DNA of 22,462 nt from a virus (IMGVR_UViG_3300042446_000455:1-22462), one strand, 5' to 3'. Counted from the first letter of the stretch, positions 1 through 7,995 are shown. Numbers and translations: made by a program. Notes: generated by a model not told the origin, from the sequence alone.

Positions 1-2
1 TG

Positions 3-1850
3 GGAGTTCTTGGTAAAGTATCTAAGTACCAAGAAGAAAACATGGCTACCTATCAGAAAATAACTGAATCAGGTGCAAACTTAGGTGGTAGTTTAACTGG
101 ACTAAGACAAAGTGCTCTAAACACTTATATGACTCTGGACCAGTTTGGAAATTTAATTAAAAATAATAGCGATGCTTTTTCTAGAATGGGCGGAACTGTT
201 AATGATGGCGTTAAAGCATTTACTTCTTTTAGTAAAGGTCTTATCGGAAGCGATGCAGGTACTGAATTACTAGCGTTAGGGTTTACTACTGAGCAACTTA
301 ATAACGGCATGGCTAGTTATATTGCAGCAACAGGCGGCCGTAATCGTGCAGAAATGCAAGATAGAGAAAAATTAACTGCTGGTGCAAAAGCATATTTTGA
401 ACAACTAGATGCATTAGCAACTATTACAGGTGTTTCACGCGAAGAACAAGAAAAGAGCATGAAAGAACGTGCAGCCAATGAAGCATGGCAAGCACATTTA
501 CAAACTCTAAGTGTAGAAGAAAGAGCCAAGGCCGAAGCTGCCGCAGCCGAAGCACGAACTCGTGGTGGTAAAGGTGCAGAGCAAGCATTGATGAGTGCAG
601 CAATGGGCTTTCCTCCAATGACCAAAGCAGCTCAAGAGTACACAACGCTGGCTAGAAATAGCAATGCAGCTACAATGAATCTTGTTAAAGATATTAAAGA
701 TTCTAGTAAATCTGTTAAAGATGTACAAAGTAATGCTGCTGCAATTACATCAGGGTTAGCTAAAGACGGTAGAGATAATGCTCAAGTGTTTAAAGCATTA
801 GTCATGCAGGGAGGCGATCTATCTCAAACTGCTGGACTAGCATTGGGCGCAGCTACCAAGGCAAAGAATCAAGAAATTAAAACTGAGGCTGATGCTAGAG
901 CACAATTAGAACAAGTTCAAGCTGAACAACGAAAGCGTCAAGCTGATAGTCAGGCCAACGAAATGGCCAAAACTGATAAAGCCATGAAGCAAGTAGGCCA
1001 AGGAATTAATGATTTCTTATCTCCTGCAATTAGTTACATGACTAAAATAGTTTCAACATTAACTCAAGGTATTGCTACTGCTGTTACATTCTTATCCGAG
1101 TTAAATGTTGGATGGAAATTATTAATTGCAGGCACACTTGCTTATCTTGCATTAAAAAATAAAGAACTAATTCTTGAAAAAGCCAAAGACGCTATGGGCA
1201 AAGGAAAAGATGCACTTAGCAAAGTTAAAGGTATGGTTCCCGGCAGCACACCTGCTAACCCTTTGTATGTCGTAATTGTTAAAGGTGGCGCAGCAGGTGC
1301 AGCCGGCGCCCTCGAAGACATATTAGACAAAGGCGGGAACAAAGCCGGGGACAAAGGAGGCAAAGCTGGCAAAGGCGGCAAATTTGGAAAACTTGCCGGA
1401 GGCCTTGGTGGTATTGCAGGCGGATTTGCATTGGACTATGCAGGCGAGAAATTAAAAGAATCCGGACACGAGAAGCTAGGAGCAACTGCTGATGTTGGTA
1501 GCGCAGCGTTAACTGGTGCAGGTATGGGCGCAATGTTAGGTCCAATTGGAGCGTTGGTTGGCGGCTTAGCAGGAGCAGCGTATGGAACTTATCAGAATTG
1601 GGGAACACTAAGTGGTAAAAAGCCAATGGCAGATGGAGGTATTGTTAATGGACCTACTAATGCGTTAGTTGGCGAAGCCGGCCCAGAAGTTGTTGCACCG
1701 TTACGCAACTTCGAAACTTTACGAACTGAGCTAGAGACGTTAAATAAGCAAACAACGGAAATGATTAGATACCTTAGAGAGACATCGGAGTATAGTAGGC
1801 GTAACAACGATGCACTTAAATCTTTAAGTGGTGACTTATTCAAATTTTAA
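3..1850 (+). CDS. Tail tape-measure-like protein, 5' truncated by window edge
   Basis: The frame is open to the left edge, and the ATG at 42 has no convincing ribosome site, so this is probably the C-terminal ~615 residues of a longer protein. Counting from that ATG: residues about 1-320 are Ala/Lys/Glu/Gln-rich and look helical. A hydrophobic stretch with VGWKLLIAGTLAYLALK follows near 355-372, then a Gly/Lys-rich linker, and Gly/Ala-rich hydrophobic stretches near 455-515. The motif ADGGIVNGPTNALVGEAGPE then leads into VVAPL (about 527-552). That GGIV...LVGEAGPE...PL signature is typical of phage tape-measure C-termini. A helical tail follows. Such proteins fix tail length and are ejected during DNA entry. 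The gene ends 3 bases before the portal start. In T4 the tape measure (gp29) is encoded elsewhere, so this neighbour is atypical. The family call is fairly secure; equivalence to gp29 is not. Confidence 0.75.
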   Translation, partial: GVLGKVSKYQEENMATYQKITESGANLGGSLTGLRQSALNTYMTLDQFGNLIKNNSDAFSRMGGTVNDGVKAFTSFSKGLIGSDAGTELLALGFTTEQLNNGMASYIAATGGRNRAEMQDREKLTAGAKAYFEQLDALATITGVSREEQEKSMKERAANEAWQAHLQTLSVEERAKAEAAAAEARTRGGKGAEQALMSAAMGFPPMTKAAQEYTTLARNSNAATMNLVKDIKDSSKSVKDVQSNAAAITSGLAKDGRDNAQVFKALVMQGGDLSQTAGLALGAATKAKNQEIKTEADARAQLEQVQAEQRKRQADSQANEMAKTDKAMKQVGQGINDFLSPAISYMTKIVSTLTQGIATAVTFLSELNVGWKLLIAGTLAYLALKNKELILEKAKDAMGKGKDALSKVKGMVPGSTPANPLYVVIVKGGAAGAAGALEDILDKGGNKAGDKGGKAGKGGKFGKLAGGLGGIAGGFALDYAGEKLKESGHEKLGATADVGSAALTGAGMGAMLGPIGALVGGLAGAAYGTYQNWGTLSGKKPMADGGIVNGPTNALVGEAGPEVVAPLRNFETLRTELETLNKQTTEMIRYLRETSEYSRRNNDALKSLSGDLFKF

Positions 1851-1853
1851 ATT

Positions 1854-3572
1854 ATGGCATGGAAAAAATACTTCAGTTTAGTTGATACATCGGGTCAATT
1901 AAGTCCAATAAACGGATCTGTAAATGCAGATAGCCGAGCTAACCCCTCGCACAGGAACTATTCTAGTTACTTACCAGATGTGTATTCTGGGCACCCAAAT
2001 CGTTTAGAGCGATACGGTCAGTACGATACAATGGACAGTGACAGTGAAGTTAATGCAGCTTTGGACATTTTAGCTGAATTTTGCAGTCAAACTAACGAAG
2101 AAAACAAAACACCGTTTAGCGTATTCTTTAAAGAACAAGCCACTCCAACTGAAATTAAAATTATTAGAAAGTACATGCAACAGTGGACTAAACTTAATAA
2201 ATTTGACAAACGAATTTTTAAAATAGTACGCAATGTATTCAAATACGGTGATGTATTTTTTGTTCGAGATCCAGAAACACAGGCATGGATGTTTGTTGAT
2301 TCTCAGAAAGTTGATCGTATTATTGTTAACGAAAGCGAAGGTAAAGAGCCCGAACAATATGTTATCCGTGACTTTAATCCCAACTTAGAAACGCTAGCCA
2401 CAACTGCTATTAGCCCTAGTAATGTAACAGGTGGCGGCAGTCAATATGCCAGCGGCCAAGGCGGCGCCGGTGGCTCACGAGGAATGACTGGGGCATTCCC
2501 TACAAACCTTAACGGTAACCGGTTTAGTCGACAAGAGAATCAATACAATATTGATGCTAAACACGTTATCCATATTAGTTTAAGCGAAGGATTGGATAAT
2601 AATTTTCCGTTTGGCACTAGCTTACTAGAAAGTATTTTTAAAGTTTACAAACAAAAAGAATTACTAGAAGATGCTATTATTATCTACCGTATACAACGTG
2701 CGCCTGAGCGCCGTGTGTTCTACATTGACGTAGGTAACATGCCATCACACTTGGCTATGGGATTTGTTGAACGTGTAAAAAACGAAGTAAATCAACGCAG
2801 AATTCCTAGTACAACAGGAGGTAGTCAGACAGTTATTGATGCTGGGTATAACCCATTAAGTATCAATGAAGACTATTTCTTCCCACAGACAGCAGAAGGC
2901 CGCGGCAGTAAAGTTGAAGTTCTACCAGGCGGTACTAACTTGGGAGAAATTGATGACCTTAAGTATTTTACTAATAAGCTGTTTCGTGCTTTACGCATAC
3001 CTAGCTCTTATCTACCTACCGGGCCTGACGACGGAGGATCTAACTTCAATGATGGTCGAGTTGGCACCGCATACATTCAAGAATTGCGATTCAACAAGTA
3101 CTGTGAACGTCTCCAAAGTTTAATGAATGACACGTTTGATACAGAATTTAAGATGTATCTTCACAACAAAGGCATTAGCGTAGACAGTAATATTTTTGAT
3201 GTTAAGTTTAATCCGCCACAAAATTTTGCCAGCTATCGTCAAACCGAAATGGATACTGCTCGTGTAACAACATACACTAGTCTTGCTGAAGTCCCGTACC
3301 TAAGTAAGCGATTTGCTATGAAACGTTTCTTAGGGTTAAGTGCAGAAGAGATGACAGAAAACGAAACTCTATGGCGTCAAGAGAACGTTGATGAAGATGC
3401 AGCATTACCAGCTAACGCAGAATTGCGTAGTGTTGGAATTACAGCTAATGGAATGGGTGCTGACATGAGCGCCATTGGTGGAGCAACATCTACTCCGCCA
3501 CCGGGAGAAGAAGCAACTGGCGAGCCTGCGCCAGCAGCTCCAGCAGGTGGATCTGCACCACCTCCAGCATAA
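1854..3572 (+). CDS. gp20: Portal vertex protein (T4 gp20 family)
   Basis: This 572-aa protein (T4 gp20 is about 524) forms the dodecameric portal ring. The ring nucleates prohead assembly, docks the terminase and later joins neck and tail. Diagnostic gp20 segments include IQRAPERRVFYIDVGNMP (about 279-296), PGGTNLGEIDDLKYFTNKL (about 357-375) and RALRIPSSYLPTG (about 377-389). The N-terminal MDSDSEVNAALDILAEF is also typical. A Gly/Ser/Asn-rich, probably disordered loop sits at about 185-227, and residues about 540-572 form a Pro/Ala/Gly tail; both help explain the extra length. No Shine-Dalgarno is visible. The ATG lies 3 bases after the upstream stop, so translational coupling is likely. 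Synteny with protease, scaffold and capsid genes supports the call. Confidence 0.96.
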   Translation: MAWKKYFSLVDTSGQLSPINGSVNADSRANPSHRNYSSYLPDVYSGHPNRLERYGQYDTMDSDSEVNAALDILAEFCSQTNEENKTPFSVFFKEQATPTEIKIIRKYMQQWTKLNKFDKRIFKIVRNVFKYGDVFFVRDPETQAWMFVDSQKVDRIIVNESEGKEPEQYVIRDFNPNLETLATTAISPSNVTGGGSQYASGQGGAGGSRGMTGAFPTNLNGNRFSRQENQYNIDAKHVIHISLSEGLDNNFPFGTSLLESIFKVYKQKELLEDAIIIYRIQRAPERRVFYIDVGNMPSHLAMGFVERVKNEVNQRRIPSTTGGSQTVIDAGYNPLSINEDYFFPQTAEGRGSKVEVLPGGTNLGEIDDLKYFTNKLFRALRIPSSYLPTGPDDGGSNFNDGRVGTAYIQELRFNKYCERLQSLMNDTFDTEFKMYLHNKGISVDSNIFDVKFNPPQNFASYRQTEMDTARVTTYTSLAEVPYLSKRFAMKRFLGLSAEEMTENETLWRQENVDEDAALPANAELRSVGITANGMGADMSAIGGATSTPPPGEEATGEPAPAAPAGGSAPPPA

Positions 3573-3575
3573 ATA
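3568..3575 (+). promoter_or_regulatory. Candidate T4-type late promoter (CATAAATA)
   Basis: The octamer matches the T4 late consensus TATAAATA in 7 of 8 positions. It overlaps the portal stop codon. Its last A is 6 nt before the ATG at 3581, so with T4 spacing the transcript would start at that ATG. The motif is AT-rich and could occur by chance. The same arrangement recurs at 9039-9046. Confidence 0.45.
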
Positions 3576-3580
3576 CCATT

Positions 3581-3823
3581 ATGATTTTAAGAGAATTCAT
3601 TTACTTTGATCGTGCCCAGGCAGAAATGACCGACGATCAACGATACAATTCAGACAACGATACAAGTGTCCTAAAGTCTAGCGACCTTCGTAAAACTCGT
3701 TTAACACTTCGAATGTTAAATGATTTACGTAAAGCAGGTGATGCTAGAGAAGTAGAACAGAAAGAAGAATTGGCTTTGGTTAGAAAAATGTACGCACCTC
3801 CTCCAGCAGCCCCAGCAGTATAA
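3581..3823 (+). CDS. Small conserved-type protein between portal and core genes, function unknown
   Basis: This 80-aa protein is rich in Arg, Asp, Glu and Lys, with a likely helical centre (LRKTRLTLRMLNDLRKAGDA, about 37-56). It ends in a short Pro/Ala tail (APPPAAPAV) that resembles the portal's C-terminus. From general familiarity, a small protein of this type often follows gp20 in aquatic T4-like phages. A prohead or portal-associated role is only a positional inference. No Shine-Dalgarno precedes the ATG; the late-promoter-like octamer 6 nt upstream suggests a leaderless message. The next Met (residue 16) is a weaker start because the N-terminal MILREFIYFDR looks like genuine protein. It closes with a double stop (TAATAA). 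Confidence 0.8.
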   Translation: MILREFIYFDRAQAEMTDDQRYNSDNDTSVLKSSDLRKTRLTLRMLNDLRKAGDAREVEQKEELALVRKMYAPPPAAPAV

Positions 3824-3834
3824 TAACTGATAGT

Positions 3835-3867
3835 TTAAATATTTTAATAAAAACTTAAATATTTTAA
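3835..3867 (+). repeat. 13-bp AT-rich direct repeat pair (TTAAATATTTTAA)
   Basis: Two identical copies of TTAAATATTTTAA lie at 3835-3847 and 3855-3867, a 20-bp period. Each copy is nearly self-complementary. They sit in the 176-bp gap (3824-3999) between the 80-aa gene and the core-protein gene, upstream of a hairpin. No function can be assigned. Protein binding or simple AT-richness are both possible. Confidence 0.5.
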
Positions 3868-3902
3868 CAAGAAATTGCTGGAATTCTTCACACTTTTGTC
3901 TA

Positions 3903-3926
3903 AAATAGGCCTTTTTAGGCCTATTT
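3903..3926 (+). terminator. Hairpin, probable terminator between the portal and core-protein transcripts
   Basis: A perfect 10-bp stem (AAATAGGCCT / AGGCCTATTT) closes a TTTT loop. The 3' arm ends in ATTT but is followed by CCCA rather than a clean T-tract, so termination may be partial. The position, between a stop codon and a late-promoter-like motif, supports a boundary role. Confidence 0.6.
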
Positions 3927-3948
3927 CCCATACCTTTATTTAAACCTG

Positions 3949-3956
3949 GTTAAATA
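3949..3956 (+). promoter_or_regulatory. Candidate late promoter (GTTAAATA) for the core-protein and head operon
   Basis: The octamer shares TAAATA with the T4 late consensus. With T4 spacing the start would be near 3962, giving a leader of about 38 nt that contains an AGGAG ribosome site (3986-3990) before the ATG at 4000. It stands 22 nt after the hairpin at 3903-3926. Confidence 0.55.
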
Positions 3957-3999
3957 ACAACACAGCCTTGCCGCAAAACTAACATAGGAGAAACCCGCA

Positions 4000-4998
4000 A
4001 TGTCTACAAAGTTTGAACAACTATTAGACTTGATCGTCAATGAAGAAATGGATAAAGCCAATGAGCTATTCCATGAAATTGTTGTTGAGAAGTCAAGAGA
4101 TATCTACGAGAATTTAATTGCTGAAGAAGCAGACGAAGAAGAAATGGACGAAGCAGCTGATGAAGCTGATGACGAAGAAATGGATGAGTCCGCAGATGAC
4201 GACGAAGAAATGGATGAGTCCGCAGATGAAGAAGCAGACGAATCAATTGATCTAGAAGACAGCTACAGCATGGAAGCTGACGACGAAGAAGGCGATATGG
4301 GCGGCGACGCTACAGACGACTTCGGAGCAGATGTAGGTGCCGACGATATGGGTAGCGATGCTGGCCCAGAAGCTGGTGAAGATAAAGCAATCTTTGACAT
4401 CAAGAACGCTATCGCTGAACTAGAAGCAGCATTTGCTGAACTAGAACAAGCTCAAGGTGGTGAAGAACCACACGATGAGTTCGGTGATGAAGAAGGCGGA
4501 GAAGAAGACGAAGACGAAATGATGGGTCAACCAGCATTTGAAGGTCGTCGTATGACACGCGAGTACACTGAGAAAGTTGGAAACGACTGGGACAAGAACA
4601 GTCAAAAAGAACAAGGTAGAATTGTTGCAGCTAATACAGGTGACGCAATGCCAAGTTCTAGTGAAGGCCGTAGCCCAATCAGCAGCGGTTCTGGTAAGCC
4701 GAACACCGGCGCAAATGCTAAAAACATTTTAGGTGGTGGAACAGGTACTGGTACTAACACAGGTACAAGTCCAGCAAAGCACCAAAAAGGAATTAACCCT
4801 GAATCCGGCGAGAAATTTGCTTCCGGTATCCACAACGTTGACGGTAAGAAGTCTGGCGTTAAAACACTAAGCGGTGTTAAAGGTGGTCACGGGGCTGAGA
4901 AGAAAGGTGCTGCACCAGGACCAGTAGGTTCAGGTACAGGTGACAAAGCTGGTCAAACCAGTATTGGCAAAATTCCTACTTTTCTTAAGAAACTATAA
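4000..4998 (+). CDS. gp67: Acidic prohead core protein, gp67-like and greatly extended
   Basis: The 332-aa product begins with a short helical segment (FEQLLDLIVNEEMDKANELF, about 5-24) followed by ENLIAEEADEEE and a long Asp/Glu run. That layout matches T4 gp67, an 80-aa prohead core protein with a helical head and acidic tail. Position between portal and protease agrees. Residues about 40-120 are extremely acidic and contain tandem DEEMDESAD units. About 128-150 is a second helical patch (KAIFDIKNAIAELEAAFAEL). About 180-332 is Gly/Ser/Thr/Asn-rich and turns basic, ending in IPTFLKKL. Several (L/I)xE triplets, such as LIAE, fit gp21 cleavage. T4 has separate 67 and 68 genes; here one long ORF fills the interval, so it may replace both. 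The ribosome site AGGAG lies 9 nt before the ATG. The gp67 relation rests on the first ~60 residues plus synteny. Confidence 0.75.
   Translation: MSTKFEQLLDLIVNEEMDKANELFHEIVVEKSRDIYENLIAEEADEEEMDEAADEADDEEMDESADDDEEMDESADEEADESIDLEDSYSMEADDEEGDMGGDATDDFGADVGADDMGSDAGPEAGEDKAIFDIKNAIAELEAAFAELEQAQGGEEPHDEFGDEEGGEEDEDEMMGQPAFEGRRMTREYTEKVGNDWDKNSQKEQGRIVAANTGDAMPSSSEGRSPISSGSGKPNTGANAKNILGGGTGTGTNTGTSPAKHQKGINPESGEKFASGIHNVDGKKSGVKTLSGVKGGHGAEKKGAAPGPVGSGTGDKAGQTSIGKIPTFLKKL
4171..4230 (+). repeat. Perfect 30-bp tandem duplication in the acidic tract
   Basis: Positions 4171-4200 and 4201-4230 are identical except for the last base. Each encodes ten residues, DEEMDESAD plus D or E. A diverged third unit lies just upstream (about 4135-4165). 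This looks like a recent in-frame expansion of an acidic low-complexity tract. Confidence 0.85.
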
Positions 4999-5011
4999 TT
5001 AGAGAACCTGG

Positions 5012-5641
5012 ATGAAACCTACCTATCTAAGAGAACACCTAAGTTTCGATCAGTCCGGCATCATTATGGAGTCGGACGACAAGGATGGCAAAAATCTTCA
5101 CTTGAAGGGCATTGCCATTCAGGGTGGTATTCGCAACGCTAATCAACGAGTTTACCCGGTAGACGAAATTGAACGTGCGGTGAAAACACTCAATGATCAG
5201 ATTCAGAATGGTTATTCTGTATTAGGTGAAGTTGACCACCCAGATGATTTAAAAGTAAATTTGGACCGAGTAAGTCACATGATAACCAACATGTGGATGG
5301 AAGGTCCTAACGGTTATGGCAAGTTTAAAATCTTGCCTACACCAATGGGCAACTTAATTCGCACCATGCTCGAAGCCGGTGTAAAACTAGGTGTTAGCAG
5401 TAGAGGCAGCGGCAACGTTGACGATATGTCTGGCAAAGTTTCTGACTTCGAAATCATTACCGTCGATATTGTTGCACAACCAAGCGCACCAGGTGCTTAC
5501 CCTACACCGGTTTACGAGCACCTAATGAATGCTCGTGGTGGAATGAAGGCATTTAAAGTTGCACAAGAAGTAAAAGAAGATCCAAAGGCCCAGAAATATT
5601 TGCAAGAGTCTCTCATGCAAATTATTAAAGGTCTAAAATAA
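5012..5641 (+). CDS. gp21: Prohead core protease (T4 gp21 family)
   Basis: At 209 aa this is almost the length of T4 gp21 (about 212). It is the serine protease that digests the scaffold and trims capsid proteins inside the prohead. Expected motifs are in order: IRNANQRVYP (40-49), GEVDHP with the likely catalytic His76, GVSSRG with the nucleophile at Ser129 or Ser130, and VDIVAQPSAPGAY (151-163), where an acidic residue is conserved. The C-terminal tail (VKEDPKAQKYLQESLMQIIK) is helical. It lies 13 nt after the core-protein gene and 16 nt before the scaffold gene, with only a weak ribosome site (AGAG near 5001), so it is probably translated with its neighbours. Assignment is firm; exact catalytic residues are inferred from family motifs. 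Confidence 0.95.
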   Translation: MKPTYLREHLSFDQSGIIMESDDKDGKNLHLKGIAIQGGIRNANQRVYPVDEIERAVKTLNDQIQNGYSVLGEVDHPDDLKVNLDRVSHMITNMWMEGPNGYGKFKILPTPMGNLIRTMLEAGVKLGVSSRGSGNVDDMSGKVSDFEIITVDIVAQPSAPGAYPTPVYEHLMNARGGMKAFKVAQEVKEDPKAQKYLQESLMQIIKGLK

Positions 5642-5657
5642 GCCCGAGGAGAAATTA

Positions 5658-6746
5658 ATGTTGGACGCATTCAAACAATTAGTAGAGTCAGGAGTTATGT
5701 CAGAAGACGTTAAGTCTGCTGTCGAAGCTGCCTTCACTCAAAAGATTCAAGAAAATCGCGACCAAGTTACCGCTCAACTTCGAGAAGAGTTTGCACAGAA
5801 GTACAATCATGACAAATCTGTTATGGTTGAAGCAATCGACAAGATGTTAAGCGACAGATTGGCCGCAGAAATGGCCGAGTTGTATAATGATAAGAAAGCA
5901 CTAGCCGAAGCAAAATTACAATACCGAACACGTATTGCTGAAGATGCTAAAAAGCTAGAAGGTTTTGTTATGAATCAACTAGGCAAAGAGTTAGTAGAGT
6001 TCCAGAGCGATCGTAAGAAAGTTTCTGAAAACTTTGGAAAGTTAGAGCAATTTGTTGTACACGCTTTAGCTAAAGAAATCAGTGAATTTGCCGCTGACAA
6101 GAAGGACCTAGCTGAAACTAAAGTTAAGTTAGTTCGTGAAGCGAAGAGCAAGTTTGACGATATCAAGAGTGCATTTATTAAGCGTAGTGCTCAAGTTGTT
6201 GAAGCAACTGTTACTAGAAAACTTACAACTGAAATTCATCAGTTGAAAGAAGATATTGACAGTGCCCGTAACAATGACTTTGGTCGTCGTTTATATGAAG
6301 CGTTTGCACAAGAATATGCAGGTTCCTTTCTAAATGAAAAATCTGAAACAAGTAAATTGTTAAAGATTATTGATAAGAAAGATCAAGAACTAGCAGAAGC
6401 AAAACAAGTCGTATCAGAAAAAGCAAGTCTAGTAGAATCAACACAACGTGAAATTCGCGTTACTAAAGATCTAATGGAACGCAAGAATGTTATGGCAGAA
6501 TTGCTATCACCACTAGCTGGTGAAAAGAGAGTGGTTATGCAAGATTTGTTAGAGTCTATCCAGACTCCAAAACTACATTCCGCATTTGAGAAATACCTAC
6601 CCGCAGTAATGGAAGGCTCAAAACCAGCAGCTAAAAAAGCTATGTTGGCAGAAGGCACAGAAGTAACTGGTAATCGTGAAAGCAAGCCAGCGGTAGGCTT
6701 AGACAATATTGTAGACATCCGCAAGTTAGCGGGTCTTACAAAATAA
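5658..6746 (+). CDS. gp22: Major prohead scaffold protein (T4 gp22 family)
   Basis: This 362-aa, highly charged, largely alpha-helical and coiled-coil protein has long Lys/Glu/Ala/Gln/Leu stretches and no cysteine. It is longer than T4 gp22 (about 269). It would form the core around which gp23 assembles and be degraded by gp21. The segment NDFGRRLYEAFAQEY (about 204-218) and the following FLNEKSETSKLLK are the most gp22-like parts. A gp21-type cleavage triplet occurs near the C-terminus (MLAE before GTEV, about 329-336), with others internally. A strong ribosome site (GAGGAG, 5646-5651) sits 6 nt before the ATG. Position between protease and capsid genes makes the identity clear. Confidence 0.92.
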   Translation: MLDAFKQLVESGVMSEDVKSAVEAAFTQKIQENRDQVTAQLREEFAQKYNHDKSVMVEAIDKMLSDRLAAEMAELYNDKKALAEAKLQYRTRIAEDAKKLEGFVMNQLGKELVEFQSDRKKVSENFGKLEQFVVHALAKEISEFAADKKDLAETKVKLVREAKSKFDDIKSAFIKRSAQVVEATVTRKLTTEIHQLKEDIDSARNNDFGRRLYEAFAQEYAGSFLNEKSETSKLLKIIDKKDQELAEAKQVVSEKASLVESTQREIRVTKDLMERKNVMAELLSPLAGEKRVVMQDLLESIQTPKLHSAFEKYLPAVMEGSKPAAKKAMLAEGTEVTGNRESKPAVGLDNIVDIRKLAGLTK

Positions 6747-6764
6747 TAATTCAAGGAGACATAA

Positions 6765-7946
6765 ATGTCACAACTATTAAATGAAAGATGGTCAGAGACC
6801 AAAGAAGCTCTGCTTGAAGGCCTATCCGGTACCCGTAAGTCTTCTATGGCAGTATGCTTAGAAAACACACGTCGTCATTTGGCTGAAAGCGCAACTGCTG
6901 GTGCAACAAGCGCCGGTAACATCGCTACGCTAAACCGCGTTATCCTTCCAGTAATTCGTCGTGTTATGCCGACTGTTATTGCTAACGAAATCATCGGCGT
7001 TCAGCCAATGACTGGACCTGTTGCACAGATCCACACTTTACGTGTTCGTTATGCTGACGGTGTTGCATCTGGAGACGTTGTAACAGCAGGTGAAGAAGCT
7101 CTAAGCCCATTCAAGATTGCTGCTGCTTACTCTGGTAACAACAGTGCTACTGCTGGCGGCGCAACAACTGCTCAGTTAGAAGGCCAACCAGGCAAGCGTA
7201 TGAGCATTCAAATCTTGAAGACTCCAGTCGAAGCTAAGTCTCGTAAACTAAGCGCTCGTTGGACATTCGAGGCTGCACAAGATGCACAAGCCCAACAAGG
7301 CATTGACATTGAAGCAGAAATCATGGCTGCTCTAGCACAAGAAATCACAGCTGAAATTGACCAAGAGATCTTAGGTTCTCTACGTTCTTTAGCTTCTGTT
7401 GAAGAAACATATGACCAGTCATTAGTTTCTGGTACAGCTACATTCGTTGGTGATGAGCACGCTGCTCTAGCTATCCAGATCAACCGCGTAAGCAACTTGA
7501 TTGCTCAACGTACTCGTCGTGGTGCTGGTAACTGGGCTGTTGTTTCTAACCAAGCATTGACAATTCTACAATCTGCTACTACCAGCGCATTTGCTCGTAC
7601 AACAGAAGGTACATTCGAAGCACCTACAAACACTAAGTTTGTTGGTACATTGAATGGCGCTATGCGTGTTTATGTTGACGCTTACTTAGCTGATACCGTT
7701 GACGCAAACCAAGTTCTAATCGGATACAAAGGTACAAGCGAAGCAGATGCTGCTGCGTTCTATTGCCCATACATTCCGTTGATGAGTTCTGGTGTTGTTC
7801 TAGACCCAGCAACATTCGAGCCAGTAGTTGGCTTCCTAACACGTTACGGTTACGTTGAGTTGAACAATACTGCTTCTTCTCTAGGTAATGCTGCTGACTA
7901 CTTAGGTAAAGTTGCTATCACTAGCGCAAACGTAAGCTTCAAGTAA
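6765..7946 (+). CDS. gp23: Major capsid protein (T4 gp23 family), short form
   Basis: The HK97-fold major capsid protein forms the hexamers of the head. Diagnostic sequence is VIRRVMPTVIANEIIGVQPM (about 64-83), followed by TGPVAQIHTLRVRYA. Further gp23-like segments are EIDQEILGSLR and the C-terminal LSSLGNAADYLGKVAI-like region. At 393 aa it is well below T4 gp23 (521). The N-terminal propeptide contains HLAE, and cleavage after Glu41 would leave about 352 residues. The missing length probably corresponds to the surface insertion domain of T4 gp23. The ribosome site AAGGAG (6753-6758) is strong and 6 nt from the ATG, fitting very high expression. A terminator follows 25 nt after the stop. 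No gp24-like vertex gene follows in this window. Confidence 0.96.
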   Translation: MSQLLNERWSETKEALLEGLSGTRKSSMAVCLENTRRHLAESATAGATSAGNIATLNRVILPVIRRVMPTVIANEIIGVQPMTGPVAQIHTLRVRYADGVASGDVVTAGEEALSPFKIAAAYSGNNSATAGGATTAQLEGQPGKRMSIQILKTPVEAKSRKLSARWTFEAAQDAQAQQGIDIEAEIMAALAQEITAEIDQEILGSLRSLASVEETYDQSLVSGTATFVGDEHAALAIQINRVSNLIAQRTRRGAGNWAVVSNQALTILQSATTSAFARTTEGTFEAPTNTKFVGTLNGAMRVYVDAYLADTVDANQVLIGYKGTSEADAAAFYCPYIPLMSSGVVLDPATFEPVVGFLTRYGYVELNNTASSLGNAADYLGKVAITSANVSFK

Positions 7947-7971
7947 TTCGTTACTTGTGTTTTACACAATC

Positions 7972-7995
7972 AAAACCCGCTTCGGCGGGTTTTTT
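7972..7995 (+). terminator. Strong intrinsic terminator after the major capsid gene
   Basis: A 9-bp stem (AAAACCCGC / GCGGGTTTT) closes a TTCG tetraloop, and six T residues follow the GC-rich part. This is a textbook factor-independent terminator closing the head operon. Confidence 0.93.

Noticed and set aside
42-44. True start codon of the first gene at 42
   Set aside because: The frame is open upstream to the window edge with protein-like codons, and no good ribosome site precedes this ATG; treated as an internal Met.
1740-1747. TAAATA late-promoter-like octamer inside the tape-measure gene
   Set aside because: Internal to coding sequence (Leu-Asn-Lys codons) about 110 nt before the portal; shows that the motif also occurs by chance in this AT-rich DNA.
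125-2357. Minus-strand ORFs over the tape-measure and portal genes
   Set aside because: They overlap strongly supported + genes, have low-complexity translations, and lack start signals.
2866-3123. 85-aa + strand ORF inside the portal gene in another frame
   Set aside because: Entirely inside gp20 coding sequence that carries conserved motifs; no ribosome site.
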